From Salipaludibacillus sp. CUR1 (GTDB taxonomy: Bacteria; Bacillota; Bacilli; Bacillales; Salisediminibacteriaceae): a stretch of 64,000 bases of DNA. Shown here piece after piece: positions 8,813 through 16,997 of this stretch (within the stretch, counting starts at the first letter, position 1; the number at the start of each line of letters is the position of its first letter). The DNA is taken from positions 1 to 64,000 of the forward strand of contig NZ_JAIWPE010000096.1 of assembly GCF_021028955.1 (NCBI RefSeq). The letters are read 5' to 3'. A model generated the notes under the pieces. That model had not been told where the DNA came from. It searched no databases and worked only from the letters and a program-made list of their open reading frames with translations. The position numbers were made by a program, and so were the translations under genes.

Positions 8813-9343
8813 TCACTTTTCTTCAGGATTCCATGGCGTTCGTCTCGGCACCATTCTCGGTACATTTCTTTTGTATTCAGCATAGTCCTCACCAAATTTT
8901 TTATGGAGATGAGGTTCTTCTCCAAAAATGAAATAAGAATAATTGACCACGGTGAAAGATACAAACCATAAAACTAGCGGCCATGAACCAAAAATGAGCA
9001 CTTCACCGAGTAAAATTAAGACGACTCCGCTTATCATCGGGTTACGAGAATATTGATAAGGTCCGCTGACTACCAGTTTATTGGGAGGGTTCCAGGGTGC
9101 CAATGTTCCATTTCCCTTTTTGGCAAACTGAAAGACAGTAACTATAACCAGTAAAATTCCGGCAATCAGTACCAGGAAACCAGCTGAAAATACTAGAAAA
9201 AAGACAGGACTGATTAATCCCCAGCCCAAAGTATTGTTAAAGAAAAACAATACTAGTGAAGGAATAACGACCGTTACATTAAAAGGCAAAAGTAAGATTG
9301 ATATGAGATGTGAAACCAATGACGCTGGTTGTTTATTTTCCAC
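8813..9343 (-). CDS. Isoprenylcysteine carboxyl methyltransferase-like membrane protein
   Basis: A 176-residue membrane protein of the ICMT/PEMT-like methyltransferase family. Several hydrophobic helices precede the conserved C-terminal SAM-binding region, with GPYQYSRNPMISG (about 94-106) and GEEPHLHKKFGEDYAEYKRNVPR (about 141-163). The bacterial substrate is unknown. The ATG follows an AAGGAGGTGA ribosome binding site. A promoter and a perfect inverted repeat lie directly upstream and a TetR gene is divergent, so repression by that regulator is likely. Confidence 0.85.
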   Translation of the reverse strand: MENKQPASLVSHLISILLLPFNVTVVIPSLVLFFFNNTLGWGLISPVFFLVFSAGFLVLIAGILLVIVTVFQFAKKGNGTLAPWNPPNKLVVSGPYQYSRNPMISGVVLILLGEVLIFGSWPLVLWFVSFTVVNYSYFIFGEEPHLHKKFGEDYAEYKRNVPRMVPRRTPWNPEEK

Positions 9344-9367
9344 TAAAAATCACCTCCTTGTCAGATT

Positions 9368-9386
9368 AATCAACACCCTGTTGATT
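9368..9386. promoter_or_regulatory. Putative TetR operator
   Basis: Perfect inverted repeat AATCAACA-CCC-TGTTGATT between the methyltransferase gene and the divergent TetR gene, just downstream of the predicted methyltransferase start point. A lone half-site TGTTGATT recurs at 9449-9456, nearer the tetR side. Confidence 0.75.
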
Positions 9387-9401
9387 ATCTTCCTGTTATT
9401 A

Positions 9402-9429
9402 ATTATAATAAAGCTCCCTTCGATTTCAA
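9402..9429 (-). promoter_or_regulatory. Sigma-A-like promoter of the methyltransferase gene
   Basis: On the minus strand TTGAAA (9429-9424), 16 bases, TATAAT (9407-9402). The operator at 9368-9386 begins about 16 bases beyond the -10 box, a position suited to blocking transcription. Confidence 0.6.
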
Positions 9430-9511
9430 TAAACAATATGTTAAGGCATGTTGATTACTGAACAGACTGTATGAAAGTGTTGAGAAAATCCGAAACAGGA
9501 GGTTATTAAAA

Positions 9512-10108
9512 ATGGAAATGAAAAAAGACCGCAGAGTGTTACGGACAAAAACAAAAATACGTGATACATTCGCAAAATTGATTGACCAGAAAGGGTTAGA
9601 CCGAGTGACTGTAAAAGATGTAACAGACCATGCAGATATTAACCGCGGGACATTTTACTTGCATTACCAGGATAAATACGATTTGCTTGAGCAAAGCGAG
9701 GACGACCTTCTGGAAGGTATTAAACGTATTGCGAAGGAGCTTGATACGGTTAATATGAAAAAGTGGGACAGCCGGCGCGAGCCTCATCCGGCTGCTGAAA
9801 AATACTTTTCTTATTTAAAAGAACACTCAGTTTTTGTTAAAGCGGTGTTAGGGCCTAAAGGTGACCCCGGGTTCCAAAATAAGCTGAAGAACTTAATCGC
9901 AACCCAGATTAAAATGAGATTAACCGATCTCTCTAAGGAAAAACTGCCTATTCCATCAGATTATTTAATTGCATATGTGGTATCTGCTCATTTAGGTGTC
10001 GTACAGCATTGGTTTGAAGGCGGTTTGAAAGAATCTCCAGAAGAAATGGCAGACATGCTTTCTAATATGAATTTTTACGGACCATTAGCCGCTGGAGGAT
10101 TAAAATAG
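9512..10108 (+). CDS. TetR/AcrR family repressor
   Basis: A 198-residue TetR-family regulator. The N-terminal DNA-binding domain shows TKTKIRDTFAKLIDQKGLD and the helix-turn-helix VTVKDVTDHADINRGTFYLHY (residues about 33-53). The rest is an all-helical ligand/dimer domain of the TetR_C type. ATG 9512 follows GGAGG. It is divergent from the methyltransferase gene, and the palindrome at 9368-9386 plus a half-site at 9449-9456 make it the likely repressor of that gene and perhaps of itself. The ligand is unknown. Confidence 0.9.
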   Translation: MEMKKDRRVLRTKTKIRDTFAKLIDQKGLDRVTVKDVTDHADINRGTFYLHYQDKYDLLEQSEDDLLEGIKRIAKELDTVNMKKWDSRREPHPAAEKYFSYLKEHSVFVKAVLGPKGDPGFQNKLKNLIATQIKMRLTDLSKEKLPIPSDYLIAYVVSAHLGVVQHWFEGGLKESPEEMADMLSNMNFYGPLAAGGLK

Positions 10109-10189
10109 TTTTGTTTCCTTTAACAGTTTTCACCCCTTCAATTTGTGGAAAGAAAACTTATAGGTACTGATTTAAGGAGGCAACGAGCT

Positions 10190-10696
10190 ATGATGTTTGA
10201 TGATTGGAGCGGAGTGATCAGGGTTATACTCATAGGTGTAATGGTTTACCCTGCTGTTATTATTATGTTAAGAATCTCAGGAAAACGGACACTTTCCACC
10301 ATGAATATGTTCGATCTGGTTATCACGGTAGCCCTTGGTTCTACGGTAGCCACCATTATATTATCTCCTGATGTGGCCTTTGCGGAAGGCGCAGCCGCGC
10401 TTGCACTCCTCATATTACTGCAATTTCTGGTAACATGGTTTGAAGTGCGTTCAAAAGCGTTTACTTCTCTAATCAAAGGGGAACCGCAATTGCTTTTTTA
10501 CGAAGGAAAGTACATGGACACAACGTTAAAAAAGGAACGGCTCAAAACAGACGAAGTGAGGCAGGCTGTCAGATCAGAAGGGATTCTTTCAATGGACGAG
10601 GTAGAAGCAGTTGTCCTTGAAACAAATGGTTCATTTTCAGTCATAAAGAAAGAAAATGCTGCCGGAGAAAGCTCCTTAAAAGATTTACGAGACTGA
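10190..10696 (+). CDS. DUF421 (YetF-like) membrane protein
   Basis: A 168-residue DUF421 protein with three N-terminal membrane helices (to about residue 82) and a cytosolic domain containing the family motif KGEPQLLFYEGK. The start is taken as ATG 10190 behind AAGGAGG (10174-10180); the frame is open further upstream but without a better site. Family function is not settled, though some members have been linked to spore or stress phenotypes. It follows the tetR gene by 81 bp on the same strand and may be cotranscribed. A strong terminator follows. Confidence 0.85.
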   Translation: MMFDDWSGVIRVILIGVMVYPAVIIMLRISGKRTLSTMNMFDLVITVALGSTVATIILSPDVAFAEGAAALALLILLQFLVTWFEVRSKAFTSLIKGEPQLLFYEGKYMDTTLKKERLKTDEVRQAVRSEGILSMDEVEAVVLETNGSFSVIKKENAAGESSLKDLRD

Positions 10697-10786
10697 AATA
10701 ATACGATGAGGTCCTTTTAAAGTGAGGAGGCTGTTTAGTTACCGGCAGCTAACTGCAAAAGTTAAAAGAATAGTAATCATAAAGAA

Positions 10787-10825
10787 AGCCGAACAAAATT
10801 TTCAAATTTTGTTCGGCTGTTCTTT
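10787..10825 (+). terminator. Strong terminator after the DUF421 gene
   Basis: Fifteen perfect base pairs (10787-10801 with 10804-10818) around a TC loop; the arm begins AGCCGAACAAAATTT, and TGTTCTTTTT follows. Confidence 0.9.
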
Positions 10826-11105
10826 TTGAGAAAAGGAGTGATTTCAGTCCGCCAGGCGGTGGCTTGCCAAGGGGCTTGTCTTCAGCTAAATTCAACTCAG
10901 CCTGGAGCTTCGTTGAATTGGATCTTCAGACTGCGCTTAATCCCTGTGGCGTCGCCGCCTTCTGTCCTTCAATCAAAAAAGCTGAGGGTATTTAAAAATT
11001 GGTAAAACTAAAAGTGACCCACCTTATAAAATGTTTGATCAATTACAAACTTGTCTTTATTTTTGTACCAGCTTCTTTTAATTAAGTTAAATCGATATAA
11101 TTACC
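10826..11105. other. Non-coding stretch carrying a dispersed repeat
   Basis: No supported gene. GC-richer than its surroundings, it includes a copy of the 27-nt repeat at 10861-10887 and a longer segment to about 10980 reminiscent of non-coding repeats common in Bacillaceae. Past 10980 it is AT-rich with no signal seen. Confidence 0.5.
10861..10887. repeat. Dispersed 27-nt repeat, copy 2
   Basis: Same orientation as the copy at 597-623; mismatches at three positions only. Confidence 0.6.
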
Positions 11106-11561
11106 TTAAGTTTTTATAAATAATGGCAGGTCTGTATGCCCCATTTCACGGACATAAACAAACAAATTCCCTTTATGATGGATTTCATGCACAACTGCGA
11201 TTTCCAGCACTTTTTCAGCCGGCAAGCTTGAGCCAATTATGTCGGTCAGATCGATCATGTCATTCAAACTGTCTTCAGATAACGACTCAATTAGTTTGAC
11301 TGCTTCATCCGTATATTTATCTGCCAGTTTGCTTAAATCATCTTCTTCACTTTTCTCATGAATAGGTTCCGGAGCCTGCTTTGCAGCTGATGCGGCAAAC
11401 ATATGAAACGTCGTCAGCATATGAATGACAAGCTCTTTTGCGGACATCGATGTCGGGGCCGGTTTATAATCGAAATGCTCAGGCTCAATCTTATCAATCA
11501 ATTCGTTCGTCACTTTCCGGTGAGACAAAAAATAATTTTTCAGGCTGGCGCTTTTACTCAT
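11106..11561 (-). CDS. DinB/YfiT-fold protein
   Basis: A 151-residue four-helix DinB-superfamily protein, a group of metal-binding enzymes that includes bacillithiol transferases. The three-His metal site is suggested by VIHMLTTFH near residue 48 and VVHEIHHKGNL near residue 125. The frame extends upstream, but ATG 11561, behind GGGGGA, gives the usual family length. It is one of three DinB-type genes in the window (others at 11746 and 58598). Substrate unknown. Confidence 0.8.
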   Translation of the reverse strand: MSKSASLKNYFLSHRKVTNELIDKIEPEHFDYKPAPTSMSAKELVIHMLTTFHMFAASAAKQAPEPIHEKSEEDDLSKLADKYTDEAVKLIESLSEDSLNDMIDLTDIIGSSLPAEKVLEIAVVHEIHHKGNLFVYVREMGHTDLPLFIKT

Positions 11562-11745
11562 GGAATCCCCCTTACTAAAAGTTAGTTTACTGACTTTTAC
11601 GCTAAAGCAAAATCTTCCATGAGTCAAGCGGTGGGTTTTCGTGCATCAGCCGGAAGCTTCTGGTGTCACTGTAGCTCACAGGCTGGCGGCCGGTCTTAAA
11701 TGAGAGCTTTAATCTATTTACAATAGTTCAAGCGCTCCCCTCCCT

Positions 11746-12219
11746 TTATTCTTTAAGAGAGGGAATCGTTTCAGTGATCTGAGCAAAGTGGTGCCGGTCA
11801 TGCTCAGCCAATCCGTGTAAGTAGTCATATAGCGTAAGGGTCGTCTGACCAATTGAAAATGGCTGGTCCCATAAGCGGTCCGGCAGTTCTTTTACTGCAT
11901 TTAAAAAATCTTTGCGAGTCGAGATAAACTTTTCGATAGTGGTTTGCTGAGGCTCTTGTCTGCTGAGAGCTGCTGACCGGCTGTTTGTTTCATTGCTGCC
12001 AGGTCCTTTCGGAAGCTTATCTTCGGAAAAAAGGTATGGCAAACGGTTAATCATGACAAACTCGTCCCAAGGCTTAAAGTGTCCTATTATTTCAGCAATA
12101 GTCCATTTGTCTTCGGCAATGGGCGTGCGCCACTCTTTTTCACTTAATTGGCTCAATGAGGAGACAAAACCGATCGCTTTTAAGTGGTGCTCGATAATTT
12201 CTTCTTTTCCCTTTTTCAT
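11746..12219 (-). CDS. DinB-superfamily protein
   Basis: A 157-residue DinB-type four-helix protein. Likely metal ligands are His in EIIGHFKPWDEF (about 47) and in LHGLAEHDRHHFAQI (about 134-142). RBS AAGAGGTG precedes the ATG. It follows the other DinB gene with a 184-bp gap, so the two may be separate units. The role may be thiol transfer or stress protection by family analogy; nothing in the sequence fixes the substrate. Confidence 0.8.
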   Translation of the reverse strand: MKKGKEEIIEHHLKAIGFVSSLSQLSEKEWRTPIAEDKWTIAEIIGHFKPWDEFVMINRLPYLFSEDKLPKGPGSNETNSRSAALSRQEPQQTTIEKFISTRKDFLNAVKELPDRLWDQPFSIGQTTLTLYDYLHGLAEHDRHHFAQITETIPSLKE

Positions 12220-12364
12220 TTAATCACCTCTTAACTATATTATTTTATTTTTTGAAAACTGGCCAGGGAAAGATTCGTATTATTTACTGTACAAATGATA
12301 GATAAAATTGACACTATGAAAGATGTTCTTTATGTATTTATTTATGGAACGTCGACAGGGACTG

Positions 12365-14056
12365 CTACTTAATTTTCACTTGATGGATCTTCCCGCTTCT
12401 GCTTGCAAACACTATCCTATCATTATAAACAGCTGGCGAAGCTTCGATATTACGGCCAAAGTTTTTTGAATCCAGTACTTCTCCTGTTAAACCATTAAGA
12501 ATGTGAAGATTGCCTCCAAAGTCTGCCTGAATGAGGAAGCCATCCCCGTTCTCATTATAAACGTCTACAGGCGAGCTCCAGGCATAATCGTCCATCTCCC
12601 ATCTCCATACTTCTTCCCCCGTTTCACTGTCAAGAGCAACCATAATTCCCTCGTATAACCCCTGATGACGTGCAACTGTGTAGATAATCAGCCCATCCAT
12701 ACTTTCCTTCCCCAGCACCGGAGTAGCTAACACTCCGCCTACCACTCCAGGATAATAATAAGCAAAATGACTTTTTTGCCATACCACTTCTCCTGTAATT
12801 CCGTTAATTTTACGAAGGTACGCATCTCCGTTTTCACCTTGTATATCCACTTCTGTTCCTGTGTAGAGAAACGGCACATCATCAATTATTTCCAAAACGA
12901 TGGTAGAGTCTGTATCATCTAAGGGAGGAAGCGCCCATATAGGTTTATTATCTGCAAGGTTAACCGCCAGAATCGATCCTCCGTTATCCGCAAAATACGC
13001 AATATTTTTGTACACAGCTACAGAATTTTCAATACCCTGGTAGTCGTTCCCTTCAATTTCATACCGCATTTTTTGCTCCTCTGGGGATACCGAAATACTC
13101 CCTTCAACTTTGTCAAAGACTGTATTTAATTTAATGTTGTAAAAAATTCCGTTTTCCCCGCCAGTTATGAGCGTATCGGTTTCTCTGTTAATTAATGCTG
13201 AACCATCAAAAGCTCCCCATTCACGGTAAGCATACTCATCTCTTCCATCAATATGGTGGAGCAGTTCACCATCCAGAAGGCTGAAGATATTAAAGCCGAA
13301 ATTATCCTCTCCTTTTTTATCATCAGACCGGGGGACGCCGTCCCCTTGGTATAAAAGCGGGTATCCTCTGCTGTCCACAGATACACTGCCTTTAATGGGA
13401 TTCTGAACTCTGATCGGTTCTCTTGACTGCTTGCCTGATTCAAGATCAAAGAAATAAATATTCCCATCAAGAGAGCCTTGGATTATTTCAACGAAGTTTT
13501 CCTTCTCTTTGAATTCTTCTTTTATATTCATTACCTTTCTTATCTCTTCGTCCCATTTAATAATTGCAGGCTGGCCAGTCCAGCCTGCTCCTCCTCCCCA
13601 ATCTTCATTATGTCCGGTAGTAAAGCTCCATTGCTCTTCAAGGACCATCTTTGAGGAGGAACTGATGCTTCCAAAAGAAGGACGATCACGCCAGTGCCCT
13701 CCCCTGAATGTTAGTACGCCTTCTAAATCAGTATAATTTTCAGGAAACATTACCTGATCTGGTTCTGCAAACACATTATCTTTTTCTAACTCAAATTCAA
13801 TATGGTCTTGGAAATAGTTTTCGACCACAATTGGTTCATACTTATCACTTTGTCCCGTGGGTACACGCTCTGCTTTATCTTCGCTGGAATTGTTTCCGCT
13901 AAGTTCTTTTTCTTCTTTCTCAATCTCTTCTCCCATATTTCTTTGATTCTCTGTTTCCTCTTCAGAAATAGTAAGCTGGTTGACATTATTACAGGCAGAA
14001 AGGGATAAAATCACTGCACACGCTGCTGGAAGCCATAATTTTAACAAAAATATCAT
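12365..14056 (-). CDS. PQQ-like beta-propeller lipoprotein
   Basis: A 563-residue exported lipoprotein with the lipobox LSAC (Cys about 22), an acidic linker and then repeated propeller blades typical of PQQ-binding-like (quinoprotein dehydrogenase-fold) domains. Visible blade motifs include GSLDGNIYFFDLESGK, GGSILAVNLADNKPIWALP, LRKINGITGEVVWQ and MVALDSETGEEVWRW. No dehydrogenase active-site residues were identified, so it may be a structural or binding protein like BamB. It is flanked by terminators and appears monocistronic. Confidence 0.85.
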   Translation of the reverse strand: MIFLLKLWLPAACAVILSLSACNNVNQLTISEEETENQRNMGEEIEKEEKELSGNNSSEDKAERVPTGQSDKYEPIVVENYFQDHIEFELEKDNVFAEPDQVMFPENYTDLEGVLTFRGGHWRDRPSFGSISSSSKMVLEEQWSFTTGHNEDWGGGAGWTGQPAIIKWDEEIRKVMNIKEEFKEKENFVEIIQGSLDGNIYFFDLESGKQSREPIRVQNPIKGSVSVDSRGYPLLYQGDGVPRSDDKKGEDNFGFNIFSLLDGELLHHIDGRDEYAYREWGAFDGSALINRETDTLITGGENGIFYNIKLNTVFDKVEGSISVSPEEQKMRYEIEGNDYQGIENSVAVYKNIAYFADNGGSILAVNLADNKPIWALPPLDDTDSTIVLEIIDDVPFLYTGTEVDIQGENGDAYLRKINGITGEVVWQKSHFAYYYPGVVGGVLATPVLGKESMDGLIIYTVARHQGLYEGIMVALDSETGEEVWRWEMDDYAWSSPVDVYNENGDGFLIQADFGGNLHILNGLTGEVLDSKNFGRNIEASPAVYNDRIVFASRSGKIHQVKIK

Positions 14057-14143
14057 CCTTACTAATTAATTCCCCACCAATATATCACATAAAATTTGAA
14101 AAAATTGTCATAAATTCTGCTCCCATATGAAGTCTGCAAACCT

Positions 14144-14177
14144 AAAAAAAGATCCTCAACAATTTAATTGAGAATCT
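14144..14177 (-). terminator. Minus-strand terminator after the 419-residue membrane protein gene
   Basis: On the minus strand AGATTCTCAA (14177-14168) pairs with TTGAGGATCT (14159-14150, one wobble) and runs into a T tract. It separates the gene at 14289 from the propeller lipoprotein gene. Confidence 0.8.
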
Positions 14178-14288
14178 TAATTTTAAAAACCAGCTATTTA
14201 AAAATGTTTTCTGTACTATTAAGACAATATTGCAAGTTGAATAATTAGTTGTGGTCAAGTTTTCCCAGAGACTGGGGCCCCGCCAGTA

Positions 14289-15548
14289 TCATCTGGTCTT
14301 TTCATATTCCTTTTCTTCTTTTTCACGTTCTTCACGTTCCCTGGCTTCTTCTTTTCTTTTCTGCTGGCGGTAGCCGTAGGTGGTATTTAATACGGTTTCT
14401 TCACTTTCCAGCCCCGCACCAAGTGCCCCTATAATTGTTGCAAAAGAAGCACCCAGCCATGCCAGTAAAACATAGTTGCCGAAGTTCACTGAAGTAATTA
14501 ATTCCTCTTCCATTAAAGAAGGTGGAATTAACAGAGAGACGGCTGCTAAAAACATCACGAATAAACTGACATAATAAAAGATGACACCAACAAACAGCGT
14601 AAAAAAGGTCGCAATATTATATCGCCTGACAATAAATTTAGAATTTGCTTTATGAGGAGATTCCCATAAATCATGGGCGAGGATCACCCAGGTCACCATA
14701 GCAAGAATAGACGTTACCATGACCGCGAGAAATCGCCATATCACATACTCATCACTCAGCATCCAAAGAGTCGGAAAAATAAGAGCATAGGCCCCTGTGG
14801 CGAAAGCGACGGCCAGTACACTTTTAAAAGAAGGAAAAATCGTCCACGGCCGGTTAGCAAGCACCATGCCGGAAATTAACCTGATACTTCCGCTCACTTT
14901 TGAATTGACAAGGTATCGCACATCTATTTCCTCATCCGAATCATCAGAGAAGGTGACTCTTTTAATAGGAGAAAGAAGCTCGGTCAGGCGCCGGCTCATT
15001 AACTGGCGCGATCCTTTCTTATTAACCTCATCATCGTCCTTGCTCGTCTCTTCCGTTTTTCTTTCCTGCCGCTCCCGGGCTTCATCAGAACTCCCGTGAT
15101 ACATTTCATCAACCATCTGTATAATCGCTTCACGGACCCTTTTTTTCATAGGTGTAGAACCGAGTGATGGAAGTGATATTACCGCCATATTACTTTTTAC
15201 GTTAACATCGGCTACAACCAGCAGCCTGTCCTGAAAGATAGGTAGGTCAGTTACACAAATCGCGAAATCCCAGCCTTGCTGTGTTTTACTTTCTTCAGTC
15301 TTTTCCAAAATTTGTTTCGATTCCCCCGCCACCCCGGTCAAAGGGTCGGTCACTGAATCGATTTTCCAATGGACACGGTCATCTACGAAACGGGACAGCA
15401 GGTCAGGGAGGTCATCACCCACTTTATGGACGATTTCTTCAGGCAGCTCAGGTGCCGGAACAAGCCCCACTACTTTCGTTTGTTTGCCACGCCCACTCTC
15501 ATGGTCTTCATCGTACGTCTGGCGGTGACTATCTTGATTCGAACTCAT
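14289..15548 (-). CDS. Membrane protein with soluble N-terminal domain, unknown function
   Basis: A 419-residue protein. About 245 soluble residues (an alpha/beta region with WDFAICVTDLPIF and LLVVADVNVKSNMAVISLPSLG, then a charged linker rich in Glu, Lys and Arg) precede four membrane helices (about 255-275, 280-305, 330-355, 375-395) and a charged coiled-coil-like tail. I do not recognise a named family. Start ATG 15548 is chosen because GGAGG precedes it; the frame extends 25 codons further without a site. Neighbours are a ZIP-like membrane protein and the propeller lipoprotein, giving no functional clue. Confidence 0.75.
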   Translation of the reverse strand: MSSNQDSHRQTYDEDHESGRGKQTKVVGLVPAPELPEEIVHKVGDDLPDLLSRFVDDRVHWKIDSVTDPLTGVAGESKQILEKTEESKTQQGWDFAICVTDLPIFQDRLLVVADVNVKSNMAVISLPSLGSTPMKKRVREAIIQMVDEMYHGSSDEARERQERKTEETSKDDDEVNKKGSRQLMSRRLTELLSPIKRVTFSDDSDEEIDVRYLVNSKVSGSIRLISGMVLANRPWTIFPSFKSVLAVAFATGAYALIFPTLWMLSDEYVIWRFLAVMVTSILAMVTWVILAHDLWESPHKANSKFIVRRYNIATFFTLFVGVIFYYVSLFVMFLAAVSLLIPPSLMEEELITSVNFGNYVLLAWLGASFATIIGALGAGLESEETVLNTTYGYRQQKRKEEAREREEREKEEKEYEKTR

Positions 15549-15796
15549 AATTACCTCCTGCAGCCTATTATTGTTTAGCATATCTAAGTATTTAGTGGAA
15601 ATCAGTGTTGTCATGACTAGCAAGCAAGAGTCTTCGACATTTTTCTTTACCCGGTTTCCAGCCCTTCCACTCCTTTTTTTGCTAAATTAATAAAGTTATA
15701 TAAGCTTTCCTCTAAGGCTCGCAAACCTGGCATGTAAATGACCCTTTTTCTTATCTCCAATCAGTTAGTAAAGGTTCTGTAAATGAAACTGAAAAT

Positions 15797-16516
15797 CTAC
15801 CATTCCAGTAAAAATTTTAATAACAGCACAACGATAGAGTAACTCACAGAGCCGAACGCGAAAGATGGAAAATGCGTATTTTTGGCGAGCGGCACTTCAA
15901 ACCTCATCACATTTAAAATCATCGCTCCCGAAATAAATGCGAAAACGATCGATAACGCCAATGGCGTCAATTGCAAAAACATGCCGAAAAGCCATCCTGC
16001 AATAATTCCTAAAACAAGGACAAACCGGCCGTATCTGTTGTACCGCTTATTATCTTTTAACCATAAATCGTGGGCCACCGCCACAAAGTGCATCCCTATA
16101 GCTACCGAGTAAAAAGCGGCCTGGACGCCTTCCACTTCAGAAGATATAACAATATAGGCGACCAGCATATTGTAAATACTGAAAAAAGAAAGCTGAACCC
16201 AGAAAAATGTCCCTTCCTTTTTTCCTTCTTCCGTCCTCCGGTAATAACTGGCTGCATTTTGAATAGCGAAAAAAATGAGCATGCCAATTAGCCCGAAAAC
16301 GTAAAGTTCGGATTCCATGGTGAGCGCTTCTTCTCCAAAATCAGCCTGTTCTTCGTGCAGAGCGGGCAAAATATACATAAACACGTAAGAAGCAGCCACA
16401 CCGGCAGAAAAGGAGAGCCATTTATTCCTTTTCATTCGTGAGCGAGGGAGAATTTTATTCGTCATTAAATGGATAATTATAAAAAGCAGTCCTGTTATAA
16501 ATGCACCGGGTGTCAC
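15797..16516 (-). CDS. Eight-helix membrane protein, ZIP-like
   Basis: A 239-residue polytopic protein with about eight hydrophobic segments. The arrangement GVAASYVFMYILPALHE (about 40-56), an acidic loop and a later VAIGMHFVAVAHDLWLKD (about 137-154) recalls ZIP-family metal transporters, where His/Asp/Glu in helices 4-5 bind metal, but the canonical HxxxE motif is not clear. I call it ZIP-like at most. It is separated from the 2Fe-2S gene by a terminator at 16633-16664 and appears to be its own unit. Confidence 0.6.
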   Translation of the reverse strand: MTPGAFITGLLFIIIHLMTNKILPRSRMKRNKWLSFSAGVAASYVFMYILPALHEEQADFGEEALTMESELYVFGLIGMLIFFAIQNAASYYRRTEEGKKEGTFFWVQLSFFSIYNMLVAYIVISSEVEGVQAAFYSVAIGMHFVAVAHDLWLKDNKRYNRYGRFVLVLGIIAGWLFGMFLQLTPLALSIVFAFISGAMILNVMRFEVPLAKNTHFPSFAFGSVSYSIVVLLLKFLLEW

Positions 16517-16632
16517 CGGGCTCCCCCCTTACTTACATCTTTTTTTCTCTCTGTTACCCCGTACCCTTAGTTATGCGTAAGTAACCTGGCAGTCGAGCGA
16601 ACGGCCAAATCCCCCCCTGAAATATCTAAAAC

Positions 16633-16664
16633 AAAAAAAGCCTCCTTGCTTACGCGAAGCAAGA
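16633..16664 (-). terminator. Terminator of the flavoprotein/2Fe-2S operon
   Basis: CTTGCTT (16645-16651) pairs with AAGCAAG (16657-16663) around ACGCG; on the minus strand seven T follow. It lies 33 bp past the stop of the 2Fe-2S gene. Confidence 0.85.
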
Positions 16665-16696
16665 GACATTTTTTTGGAATAAAAGACGCTTGAACT

Positions 16697-16996
16697 TCAC
16701 ACCTCTTTCACCAAATCTCTGATCGTATGGCCCTTCGGCAAAGGGGCGAGCGTTAAATAGCCCTCTTCACCTGGCTTGGCCCTTGCCATGCAGCTTAACC
16801 CGGGTTTTCCGTTAATCATCATCATACACGTCGCACATAACCCCGTCCGGCATGAAAAACGGTAGGCAATAGCGGGATCATGATGCCGGTAGATTTCCTC
16901 TATAATATTTAAAACCGTCATATCCGTTGAATAAGCGACTTCAAAGAATGACATTTCGCAGTTATCGCGCTCAATTTTCACTTGAATGACAGACAT
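16697..16996 (-). CDS. Single-domain 2Fe-2S protein, SdhB/FrdB N-terminal type
   Basis: A 99-residue ferredoxin-like protein matching only the N-terminal domain of succinate dehydrogenase/fumarate reductase iron-sulfur subunits. The cluster motif is visible as FSCRTGLCATC with a fourth Cys in KPGLSC. The C-terminal domain that normally carries 4Fe-4S and 3Fe-4S clusters is absent. ATG 16996 follows GGAGAT, which lies inside the end of the flavoprotein gene; only one base separates the two genes, so translation is coupled. It probably passes electrons to or from that flavoprotein. Confidence 0.85.
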   Translation of the reverse strand: MSVIQVKIERDNCEMSFFEVAYSTDMTVLNIIEEIYRHHDPAIAYRFSCRTGLCATCMMMINGKPGLSCMARAKPGEEGYLTLAPLPKGHTIRDLVKEV

Positions 16997-16997
16997 A

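Noticed and set aside
8662-8964. Open frame spanning the start of the PNPOx locus and the end of the methyltransferase gene
   Set aside because: Its body is antisense/out-of-frame sequence of two recognisable genes; only its last 27 codons share the true PNPOx start.
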